Position numbers and translations under genes: made by a program
Shown here: positions 56,001-64,000 of the stretch, piece after piece
Numbering within the stretch: the first letter of the stretch is position 1
Layout of the letters: each line of letters begins with the position of its first letter
Notes under the pieces: model-generated
The model's input: the letters and a program-made list of their open reading frames with translations, nothing else
Database searches by the model: none
Told to the model about the DNA's origin: nothing
NCBI RefSeq assembly: GCF_020085105.1
Contig: NC_058044.1
Location: forward strand, 22,805,206-22,869,205
Length of the DNA stretch: 64,000 nt
Origin: Siniperca chuatsi
Lineage: Eukaryota; Chordata; Actinopteri; Centrarchiformes; Sinipercidae
Direction: 5' to 3'

Positions 56001-56912
56001 GATAGTTAACATACTGGTACTGATTAAATAAAATATTTGCTCACATTTCTGTCATATATTGCATTGCTGTTGTATCTATCATATTGCCAACATTCACCGT
56101 TACTTAATCTCTGTCTCTGCTCAACTCTGGCCCAGATGAGACAAAGTGACCCAGACGTGGTCACAGCATTGACCCACCGGCCATGGAGCCTGAGTCGTTT
56201 CGGAGATGGTGCCCCACATTTCTCGTCACCATGGAAACATCATTGGACCACACTAATGGACATCGTGTTGGACTGGGCGCACCATCACGTTCTATGGAAG
56301 TTCTGTGGCATCTCAGCCTTTCTTATACAGAAGAACTTTGTCTCAGTGTGAGTTTCTGCAGCTGAGACTCTCACTGTAACTACAATCTAAATTCTGTATT
56401 TAATGTCGCAGCCGTTATAAGCCCAGGACTGTTTTGAACTGTTCAGGAAGAACATGTTACTGGTACACCCCCTTTTTAGGGACAGTGCAACCTGTTTTGT
56501 TACATCCTGGGTTTTTATGTTTTGTTATATTATATTTAAATGTTACAAATATTAGTATATTAACAAACTTTATTATTATAAAATTATAAATATTACAGGA
56601 CAAGCTAAGCTGTCATATCAGACTACTTGACTCTCGACTACTCAGGCTCTCAGGCTGACTGACTGAAGACATATTAACAACCTGTGTAACAACAGACTAC
56701 AGTAGCTTTCAAAGGTCCTAATCACACCAAGGAATAACTCTGTGTTTCTGTGTGCTGTCTGCAGGGACTATGTCCAGTACTGGGCCCAGAGGGGGGTGGA
56801 GGTGGTAGCCTGGACAGTCAACACACAAGTGGAGAAAGAGTATTACCAGGAGCTGCTACAAGTGAACTACATCACAGACAGCCTTGTGGAAGACTGTGAA
56901 CCCCATTACTGA
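50043..56912 (+). CDS. gde1: glycerophosphodiester phosphodiesterase 1
   Basis: Membrane phosphodiesterase that releases glycerol-3-phosphate from glycerophosphodiesters such as glycerophosphoinositol and from glycerophospho-N-acylethanolamines; also known as the RGS16-binding protein MIR16. Six coding exons: 50,043-50,312, 51,126-51,301, 52,996-53,101, 54,372-54,464, 56,136-56,347 and 56,765-56,912, making 334 residues (human 331). All junctions are GT-AG and the frame closes. N-terminal hydrophobic segments are at about 8-21 and 25-42. The catalytic GDPD signature is intact: His73-Arg74 in V-A-H-R-G-G, Glu100 and Asp102 in V-E-L-D-L, and His115 in P-I-L-M-H-D. The C-terminus T-D-S-L-V-E-D-C-E-P-H-Y is typical of the family. 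The start is the first ATG of the exon in fair context. Introns are large; the fourth holds a deleted Tc1-like element. Transcription probably shares its promoter with tmem186. Confidence 0.95.
50700..50985. repeat. AT-rich dispersed repeat fragment in gde1 intron 1
   Basis: Contains 'gcccgaccaatactgtattt', a 13-base A run and 'aagataatatcggctgatat', phrases familiar from a teleost dispersed element. Ends are not defined. Confidence 0.4.
55169..55907 (-). mobile_element. internally deleted Tc1-like transposon, 739 bp
   Basis: Perfectly placed ends: TA|CAGTGGTGTGAAAAAGTG... and ...CACTTTTTCTCACCACTG|TA, with TA duplications at 55,167-55,168 and 55,908-55,909. The terminal inverted repeats are about 210 bp (55,169-55,383 against 55,699-55,907) with few differences. 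The interior keeps only the beginning of a transposase gene on the - strand. Most of the catalytic domain is deleted, so it is non-autonomous. It lies in gde1 intron 4. Confidence 0.9.
55386..55535 (-). pseudogene. Tc1-like transposase, N-terminal fragment
   Basis: Starts M-P-R-S-K-E-I and continues with the paired-like helix-turn-helix features G-K-G-Y-K-A-I-S-K-A-L-G, then T-T-V-R-A-V-I, typical of the DNA-binding domain of Tc1-family transposases. The frame then runs out into the terminal repeat. No DDE catalytic residues remain, so this is a DNA-binding remnant only. Confidence 0.8.
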
Positions 56913-57660
56913 GAAACACATGAACCCACCACACAATGTGTTCACACACATACTCATTAAAAAGATAAAAACCCATATGAAAGGAACATTTCACTTTCTA
57001 CTCATCACCCATAATGTGGCATCAGGTAAGAGAACATATGCCACTCTTTTATTCCCATGCACGCTTTCATGATTGTGAGTGTGTGTAAGACTGTGTATGT
57101 TTATTTGAGGCAATCAAACTGACCAGACTGGGTGCTATACTTGATGACAAGAGGACAAGTAACATGTTTTATTCTGACAGAATCTTTTTTTCTCAGACAT
57201 GTTGAGGCACCTGACGTGCATTTATAGACATTTTGATCATTTGTGTCTATAGACCTTAATCAAATGTACTGTATTCACCAACTCAGGACTGCAGTGATTT
57301 TTTTTTTTTCTTTCTTGATAATCGTGTCTGTCTTAATGTCCTACACTGTACTTTTTCAGTGAAGGCCAGCAGGAAGTAAACTACCTAGAAATGTTTTTTA
57401 TCACTCGTGAAAAACTAATACTTAGAACTAATGTGAATAAACATTTTATATCTTTAACAAATGCGCATATGGAACTGAAATGTAGAATAGTACAAGATTG
57501 GCATACAAATAGTGAGTTTTTGACCTTGCATCACTTTTCTAAGCGGTGCCAATTTATTGTTCTTGAAGTTCTGAAAAAGAAGCACCTAATTTTCCAATTT
57601 ATATTGTACATACATCATACAATATCATTACTATACATAACTTGAGAAACATAATTTGAT
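56913..57660 (+). other. gde1: gde1 3' untranslated region (inferred)
   Basis: Non-coding sequence after the gde1 stop; polyadenylation candidates are ATTAAA near 56,956 and AATAAA at 57,436-57,441. An 84-codon frame near 57,391 is not recognised. Confidence 0.45.
57436..57441 (+). terminator. gde1: candidate gde1 polyadenylation signal
   Basis: AATAAA 524 bp after the stop codon; the only canonical hexamer I noticed in this interval on the + strand. Confidence 0.4.
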
Positions 57661-59560
57661 TCGTGGTCGTGGACTCAGACTTCTGTATCTGTACAGTGGA
57701 TACCACTGACACTAGAAACATTTTAACTTTCTTCTGTCAAATCCGTCTCATGTAACCACAAGCTTACAAGCTACAAGATGAGGAATTAGAATTACTCTCG
57801 AGTACAGTTTATTTTAACAGAGTACTGTATATAGAAACAGTGCAGAGGAACAGTAGGGGATCAGCAATGAAGTAGGTAGGAATGTGAGAAGTGCAGCGTG
57901 TGAGATTGTATGAGGCTTTAAAACTGCAGTAGATGTGCAGAGATGACCACTGTCAGTCAAGGTAACATACTGACTTGTGATACATAAGGCAGCAGCACCT
58001 CACATACAAGCTTCACGTAAGCTGTGCCAGTGAGCTAGCATCTGCAATATCAGGGCCTTAGAACTGGAAAACCTAAATGGAATGCAGCCGTTAATCATGT
58101 TAATAATCTGTGTTTGACAAGTTAAGTTCCCTGTCTAGGTTTTCAGACTGCACAGTGCTCTGAAATAAGTAAATAAGAAAGCTGGACTATTTCTGTTTAT
58201 ATGCTCTTTGACCCAAATATCAACCTCATCTGCATTTGATCTGTTTGATTTAATCTAAGCTGACGTGACAATTTAAAAATCGTTAAAAAAAAATATTAAT
58301 CATTTAATGAATGAAAAAGTGAAAGACTTATTTCACTGTTAGTCTTAAAAGCAGAAGAAATAAATCATGACGATTTGATTTAATATAACTGAATGTGTTT
58401 TTGTGGTGATGCAGAGTGGAAATAATGTACAAAATGCTTGATATCTCATTTTAAAGTGAAATTGTGAAATTAGATGTTTTCTCACTCCTTGGGACAGCTG
58501 AGACCTTGGGACACCTAACGGGTCCCTAAAGATCAGCTGTTTCAGCTGACATTCTTCAGCCAGGCCCTATGCAGGACTGAAATGATTCAGTAGATCAACA
58601 CTAAAACCAGTGGTGTTGGGGGTAAGCATTAACATACTGTCTCAGAAGTCCAGAAAAATACTTTTGACAGCATTGTTTCCAGCCATAAATGCTTTTTTAC
58701 CAGATCACACAACTAGGGAACGAAAAGTGTATTAAAAAAAAAGTGAACTGCGCTACCTTTCTTGTGTAAACTGAGAACAAAGTATTTTGAAGAAACAAGC
58801 TCTCAACTGATGGGAAAATGAACTATTATCTACCTTGTTTAATACTGAACAAACGTCCACGCTGTCTTAATCATCTATTAGTGCAGGGGCAGTGTGACAG
58901 CTGATAAATGTATCTTCTACAGCACAAAGTGAACATCATTTGACTGGTTTGGCCTCTGCTGTTAATGCTAAGCCTGTGTAGTGTGGACTGTTGATGATTA
59001 ACCTCTTGGCCTGGAGTCTGGGTGATTGGCTCAGATAGTACAGATGAATGGGGAGTGTAGTGGTGGATATCACCCTGGATAAGCCTGTCTGAGTCGCTTC
59101 TTGTCCCTGCTGATCTTCAGTTGCTAAACACAGCAGCTCAGGTGATTTTCACCTGAACGACACAGGTTACCTGTGATAACGCTGCGATATTTTTTAGAGT
59201 TGTTTTAAAGGCCCTTCTAGGAGCTTGCATTGGAAATGAGCAGTAGCTATAAATGCTGTGATACATTGCATTGGATAATTGTTATGCAATTGTCTATGTA
59301 TACTGTCCCTATCAAATAAACATTTGACAGATCTTATAGGGAAGCTACAAAGAATGAATGCTGTAGTGGATGACCTACAACTGGAGATGAAAGAGAAGGA
59401 AAAAAACAGTTTATTATAAGCTCTTGTGTGACACCATGCATGCTGTCAGTCCTTAGAAATATGAGTTTAATGGTACATTCTCGTCAGGCTCGCTTAGTTA
59501 TTATTTAACACGATATTAGGTTAAAAGCTAATCTACAAACTGCAGAAAAAGCACAGTTTG
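57661..59560. other. intergenic DNA between gde1 and mcrip2
   Basis: No exon, RNA gene or named repeat that I can support. Confidence 0.5.
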
Positions 59561-59569
59561 ATTTCAGTT

Positions 59570-59780
59570 TTTTTCATGACTGTCCACACGTTTACCCATC
59601 TGCGCGTTTGGTTTAATAGGTGAAAGGTGATCGCTCCCCCTCCAAACCCCCGTCTGAGGGGCGTGCAGTGACGTCACTGAAGGGGGTTGCCCATCTCCGT
59701 AAAGCAGTCCGACCAGAGAGAAACAGAAACAACGAGAGCGGAAATGAAGAGACTTTAACTTCAAAGTAAAAGCCACAAAA
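59570..59780. promoter_or_regulatory. candidate promoter with a full CRE palindrome
   Basis: A 14-bp perfect palindrome, cagtgacgtcactg (59,666-59,679), contains the consensus CREB/ATF site TGACGTCA. It lies in a GC-rich patch ('tccccctccaaacccccgtctgaggggcg') flanked by AT-rich DNA. It is about 1.5 kb upstream of the mcrip2 start and could be an alternative promoter or an enhancer of that gene. No transcript can be inferred. Confidence 0.4.
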
Positions 59781-60629
59781 GTAGGAACAAAATTGTAGAG
59801 AACTTTAAAATCCGATTGACATACTCAGTAATTACTAAAGCTTAGATTCAACTTTAGAAAATAATTGTAAAGTAGACGTGATAATGATGGTTTAATGTTT
59901 TGCATGGTTAACCTTATACATTTGGGGAGATTTATTATAAGCAATGGTCGTACTGCACGTTTAGCCAAAACACAAACACACACACACAATAAGAACATAC
60001 TGTATCTACTCATTCACTCATCCTGTGGTATCTAACCATACAGACAGTGTTGGTTTTATTTGCCCAGGCTTGGGAACATAATGTGAAGGTGGATGGAATA
60101 TTGTTTGTGATGCTAAAATCATTGAAAATTATATTATATAATTTTTTTTCAGAATCCATGTCCCATTTACTCATGCAACCTCGTGTTTTAATTGTAACTA
60201 CTTTCCACTGAATAAATAAAACCTAGTGGAGAAAACACAACTAATCTATTAAAATATCAAATATGAAAACCAAAACGTCTACAGTGAAAGCAGAAACAAA
60301 GTGTCATATTGAAGTGTAAACAATAACACATAGCACTGAAACACACTCCATAACCTACTCCTTATCCATTTTAAAGAAAAACCCAACTTTCCCAGTTCAT
60401 GTGCACTGTATTTACATTTACAGGGCGTCAAATCGCACATGAATGAATTGTATTCTTTTCAGCCTATTACACAATGTGGGTTAACACTGACCATCAGAAG
60501 TCCTGTAAAGACTGGACTCATTAAATGAACTATTTGTGTTTTAAGTGGTACTTGGTGATTTGATGTAACATTTGTAATGAAACTGGCATAAAAAATGTGA
60601 TTTTTGTCAAGACGTTTTTATTTTGAAAA

Positions 60630-61240
60630 TTTTGACCGGAAGTCCTGATCTTCATTCTGTCTGACTTGACGCTGTCTAAGCATGGTAGCTTTCCGTCCTG
60701 ATGAAAATATCAAAGTGTGCAGTGTCCTTGTATTCTGTCAGAGAGCGGAGGTGTTGCAGTCAGTCCCGGTGCATCAGCGGAGCACAGAGGGCAGAGTGTC
60801 CGGCCTGGAGTGTCACTGTCCTCGGACGTCAGGAACCACAGTGTCCCCCCTCTGACTGACTGATCCCCGGCATGCGGAGCCGCTTTCTCCTTGGATGACC
60901 TACACGCAACCTCTCGCAGGAGCAACGGACGTCGGTTCATTACAGCCGAACACCTGCTGGTGAGGAGGCGCAGCAGGGTACGCATTAATATCCAGCGGAC
61001 CACAAGTCAAAACGAGTCTCCTGCAGGCTTCAGGCCGACTCTGGAGCAGCTGACCTGGGGAGCGAAATACGACGTAGCGAATTTATTTTTGTTTGTTTTC
61101 TTCCATCGTGGCTGCGTCAGGAGGAGCGGACAGTGGACAGAGTGGAAGTTGCAGAGTTGACAGTCACCTGATAATTAACAGATAGACAGTCTTAAAACAC
61201 AGACACGACTGAATTTCTGGAGGTTACTGGCGTTCACATG
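60630..61240 (+). promoter_or_regulatory. mcrip2: mcrip2 promoter and 5' untranslated region
   Basis: CpG-rich block directly before the mcrip2 start. It holds an ETS-type site accggaagt (60,635-60,643), common in TATA-less housekeeping promoters. Open frames on both strands here (up to 97 codons) reflect GC-rich composition and are not accepted as genes. Confidence 0.5.
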
Positions 61241-62866
61241 ATGTACACAATCACCAGAGGTCCCAGCAAGCTTGTTACACAACGGAGGACAGGTTAGTGA
61301 ATGTGTCTGTTATCTAAAGCATGATGCAATTTAACGTTAGATTGCTTTTGTACCGTGAAAAGGAAAGTTTTGGGTCATTGCAACAGTTAAAATGATTCAG
61401 TGTTTGCACGCTGAGCGTTTAAAGGTAAAGTGTGCAGGGCATGAAACTATTTAACTCTGAATTCTGTCTCAAAGGTCCCACACAACAAATCGAGAGCAAG
61501 TTCAGCGACTTGAAGCTCAAACCGACGTCTTGGCTCTCATCAAAGTAAGTCGCTTGTTCTGGTGTATTTGTTGTAAGGTTATTTAAGTTTATGACTGAAC
61601 AGCGTGGGCCCCAAAATACTCTGCACGTGCGCCGTGGGTGCGATCACTTAACACGTCGTTGTGACCTGGGGTACGTCGCTGCATCCATTATCGGACATAA
61701 CTTTTCCCCGCGTGACTTTGCGCGACACAGCGGGCGACACCCCCACCTGCGACCGTGTCAATGTGAAGCCGATTCGTTACCTTGGACCCCACCTGCCCTG
61801 CTCTGCTGCCTTCAGGTGCTGCTCGGATACACCAACATCCAGTTTATAGCTACACCTAGCTAAACCCAGCAGTCAACATCAACAGCTCACTGACATAAAT
61901 GGGGTTGACAAAATATTAAAAACACCTCTCAGTTTATTGCAATACAATTCAACGGCATCACAAACTACAGCCTCCAAAATGCCCAAGAAGTTGAATCGAA
62001 AAAGGATTCAACAGGATCATTATAACTTTCATGAAAGTAGGACTGTATCGGAAACCTAATAAACTGAGTGTTTTTCCGGTGCAGCTTCAGGTGGATTTGA
62101 CAACAGAAAAACTGTCAACAGCGTTGTATAACTTTAGCATTACTTTATATCTGCATTAATATTTAATATGTAGCTGTACAGGGTGACATCCATTCTAGAA
62201 GAAGCAAAGACAATAGGTCATTTACAGGTATGTTCCAGCAGCAAGCCTCAATTGACCAGAATGCATTGCAACTACAAGATGTGTTGCATTTTGAGTAAAG
62301 GTTGCAAGTCTTGCTTTTTCTTGTGGTCTTACTATTGCAATACATTACATTGCCCTTTTCTTTCTTGGGAGTTGTTGGAAGGCATTCTGGGAAATCTGTT
62401 TCTCTGAACTCCCTGCTGATGAAGACTGTCAGATATGGTTTAAAGCTCTGAAAAAAAGTGAGGAATGATTGTCAGGAAGTATCAAGAATGAACCTTCATG
62501 CTCAGTTTGTCTAAAAGCTAAAGAAGTACCCTGAGGCTACAAGCATCACCAGATGGTGTTAAGTAATCCAACACAAAGTAAATTTACATGCATGTCAGTC
62601 AACCATGAAGTTTCCAGAAGTTAACTGGTAGCCAGCATCATCCCCCACTGTGAGATTTGACTCTTGTTTTGTTGCAGGCTGTTCCAATCCCCGAGCTGAC
62701 ATTCTTTCATTAATTCTGTCTGATCTCTCCAGCTCTCCGCCCCCAAAGATCGTGTTCAATCGTCTGAACGGGAAGCGCTACCACAGCTCAGCCACCCAGA
62801 AGACCTCCAGCCCAGCAGAGGGATTCACTCCTGCACATGAAGAGAACGTCAGATTTGTGTATGAAG
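61241..62866 (+). CDS. mcrip2: MAPK-regulated corepressor-interacting protein 2, 5' part
   Basis: Small, mostly unstructured protein (FAM195A) found in stress granules and with RNA-decay factors in mammals. Three coding exons are visible: 61,241-61,292, 61,475-61,544 and 62,733-62,866. They encode the first 85 or so residues of about 160. Diagnostic phrases are the N-terminus M-Y-T-I-T-R-G-P-S-K-L-V, then Q-R-R-T-G-P-T-Q-Q, K-I-V-F-N-R-L-N-G-K-R, and F-T-P-A-H-E-E-N-V-R-F-V-Y-E at the end of exon 3. The last exon ends in phase 1 at a good donor (gtgagg); the expected next exon, starting with the A-W-Q motif, was not found before 64,000, so the gene continues beyond the window. A second ATG lies immediately upstream in frame (61,238) and would add one Met. 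The N-terminus separates it from the shorter paralogue mcrip1. Confidence 0.9.
61590..61865. other. CpG-rich stretch in mcrip2 intron 2
   Basis: Dense CpGs ('gcacgtgcgccgtgggtgcg', 'cccgcgtgactttgcgcgac') contrast with the surrounding intron. Open for 90 codons on the + strand, without recognised domain. It is probably part of the CpG island at the 5' end of mcrip2. Confidence 0.35.
61895..62070. repeat. dispersed teleost repeat in mcrip2 intron 2
   Basis: 'ttgacaaaatattaaaaacacctctcagttta', 'ggcatcacaaactacagcctcc' and 'ataactttcatgaaagtagg' with 'cggaaacctaataaactgagtg' are blocks I know from a common fish repeat. Ends are approximate. Confidence 0.5.
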
Positions 62867-63162
62867 GTGAGGGCCGCAGGATCAGTGCACGAGTGGATGT
62901 GGGTCACAGTGACCTCCAGGGCCAATCCTGAAGCTGTTACAGATTGGAGATCTTTCTCTGAAGCTTACAAGGTCGGAGGTTGTGAGGATAGAAACTGGGA
63001 CGTTGTGGTGTTAATCTCTTTCTTTTCTTTTTTCTCTCTTTCCTTTTCCAACGTGTTTCTTCCTGACTGAGCAGCTGCACTACAGCTGATTGGTTGCTGT
63101 GGGCTCACAATTTTCAAAACAGCAAAAATAAAGGGTGCCTGAATTTGCTTTTCATTTTAAAT

Positions 63163-63472
63163 TAGAGCTGAAACGATTAATGGACTAATCCATCAACAGA
63201 AAATGAGTTGGCAACTGTTTTTATAACCGGCTGTTCAAATGTGAGGATTTGCTGCTGTTCTTTGTCATATATGATAGTTAACTATGTTTTTGAATTTTTG
63301 ACTGTTGGTCGGACAACATAAGCAATTTAAAGACGTCACATTGGGCTCTAGGACATTGCTATGGGCTTTTTTCACTATCTTCTGATATTTTATAGACAAA
63401 ATATTAATCGATTAAAAAGAAAATAATCGTCAGATTAATAGATGATGAAAATAATCGTTAGTTGCAGCCCTA
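63163..63472. mobile_element. MITE of the 'gggctgcaac...cgatta' family
   Basis: Left end tagagctgaaacgattaa and right end taatcgttagttgcagcccta are imperfect inverted repeats. The interior includes 'attaatcgattaaaaaga' and 'aataatcgtcagattaatag'. This is a very abundant teleost non-autonomous element. A short related fragment occurs near 49,105-49,135. It lies in mcrip2 intron 3. Confidence 0.7.
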
Positions 63473-63773
63473 TTCTATATTTTAGGCAGCAGTATTTCAG
63501 TTTCTCAGCAGAACCTGTGCTTTACAATACAGCCTAGCAGAAACTGTCAGATGTTGTGTGAAACATAAAAGATGGCTTGTAACACTTCACAGGTACACGT
63601 GTTCTTAACTTTATCTACTCTATATTCTTTGATTGCTTAAACCGCTTGTTAGATAAGATTCATTATCAGTTAGTCCCTGATTTCTTTCTTACTAATTTCT
63701 TGGTGCTCACAAGTCTGAAGCAGTACAGTAACTCAGAAACCACAGTGCTGTGCTGCGCTGCACATTTTGATAT

Positions 63774-63978
63774 GGTGTAAACATGTTTTGTTACAGTGTT
63801 CAAAACTGCAGCCACATATTAACCCAAGGTTAACATTGTCACAGCTCCCCAGCAGTTACAAATCAGACACACCTTCAACAGCAGCCTCACAACTGAAATT
63901 GAATGTGGCACTCTTGCAAGAACTCGACAAACTGTCAATTGAAAGTACTTCAGAAGAGACTGTTGCTTATAGTCAGTA
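63774..63978 (+). other. exon-like open frame, unassigned
   Basis: After a plausible acceptor (tgttttgttacag, ending 63,799) the frame stays open to a stop at 63,976-63,978 with protein-like composition, including a Ser/Thr-rich segment and L-L-Q-E-L-D-K-L-S. Its phase (0) does not match the phase 1 end of mcrip2 exon 3, and the residues do not resemble the rest of MCRIP2. It could be an exon of another transcript or chance. Confidence 0.2.
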
Positions 63979-64000
63979 AAACCTAACAACAATGATTAAA

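Noticed and set aside
60710..61160. Open frames of 89-97 codons on both strands upstream of mcrip2
   Set aside because: They lie in a CpG-rich promoter/5' UTR, where stops are rare by composition; no homology recognised.

Overview
This is a stretch of vertebrate nuclear DNA, almost certainly from a ray-finned (percomorph-like) fish. Genes are split by GT-AG introns. The intergenic and intronic DNA carries dispersed elements I recognise as typical of teleost genomes: Tc1-like transposons with long inverted repeats, tRNA-derived SINEs, LINE 3' tails, hAT-like MITEs and a repeat built on 'atgctaacatgctca'. The recognisable proteins are vertebrate orthologues.

Layout. Positions 1-35,000 are a gene desert. 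I found no convincing coding exon there, only repeat fragments, microsatellites, two notable hairpins and a few stretches that could be conserved regulatory DNA (about 9,360-9,600; 25,370-25,600). From 35 kb the window is gene-dense. hmox2 (heme oxygenase 2, + strand, six coding exons) runs 35,809-38,288. A type I membrane receptor with three SRCR domains and one Ig-like domain (+ strand, eight coding exons) runs 39,552-47,501. tmem186 (- strand, two exons) runs 49,405 down to 48,401. gde1 (+ strand, six exons) runs 50,043-56,912 and is head-to-head with tmem186. The first three coding exons of mcrip2 (+ strand) lie at 61,241-62,866, and the gene runs off the right edge. hmox2, tmem186, gde1 and mcrip2 all have human counterparts on the short arm of chromosome 16, so the block looks like a compacted ancestral linkage group with a receptor gene inside it.

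Main point of interest. The receptor has not been given a name here. Its signal-peptide exon sits 4 kb upstream of the rest of the gene. Domains 1 and 3 keep only four of the eight cysteines of a group B SRCR domain. The four kept are the ones expected to form two complete disulfides (C1-C4 and C3-C8), and both partners of the other two bonds are absent. Domain 2 has all eight. The 4-kb first intron is packed with mobile DNA: a TA-flanked 954-bp Tc1/mariner-type MITE, a hAT-like fragment, a possible solo LTR with a TATA box, and 55 uninterrupted TTC triplets.

Other points: hmox2 lacks both Cys-Pro heme regulatory motifs and has an 81-nt intron that is in frame and stop-free; the tmem186 start codon appears to be the last three bases of its first exon; a deleted Tc1-like element with roughly 210-bp terminal repeats sits in a gde1 intron. 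All exon boundaries were placed by eye from splice signals, reading frame and remembered family sequences. No search was run.
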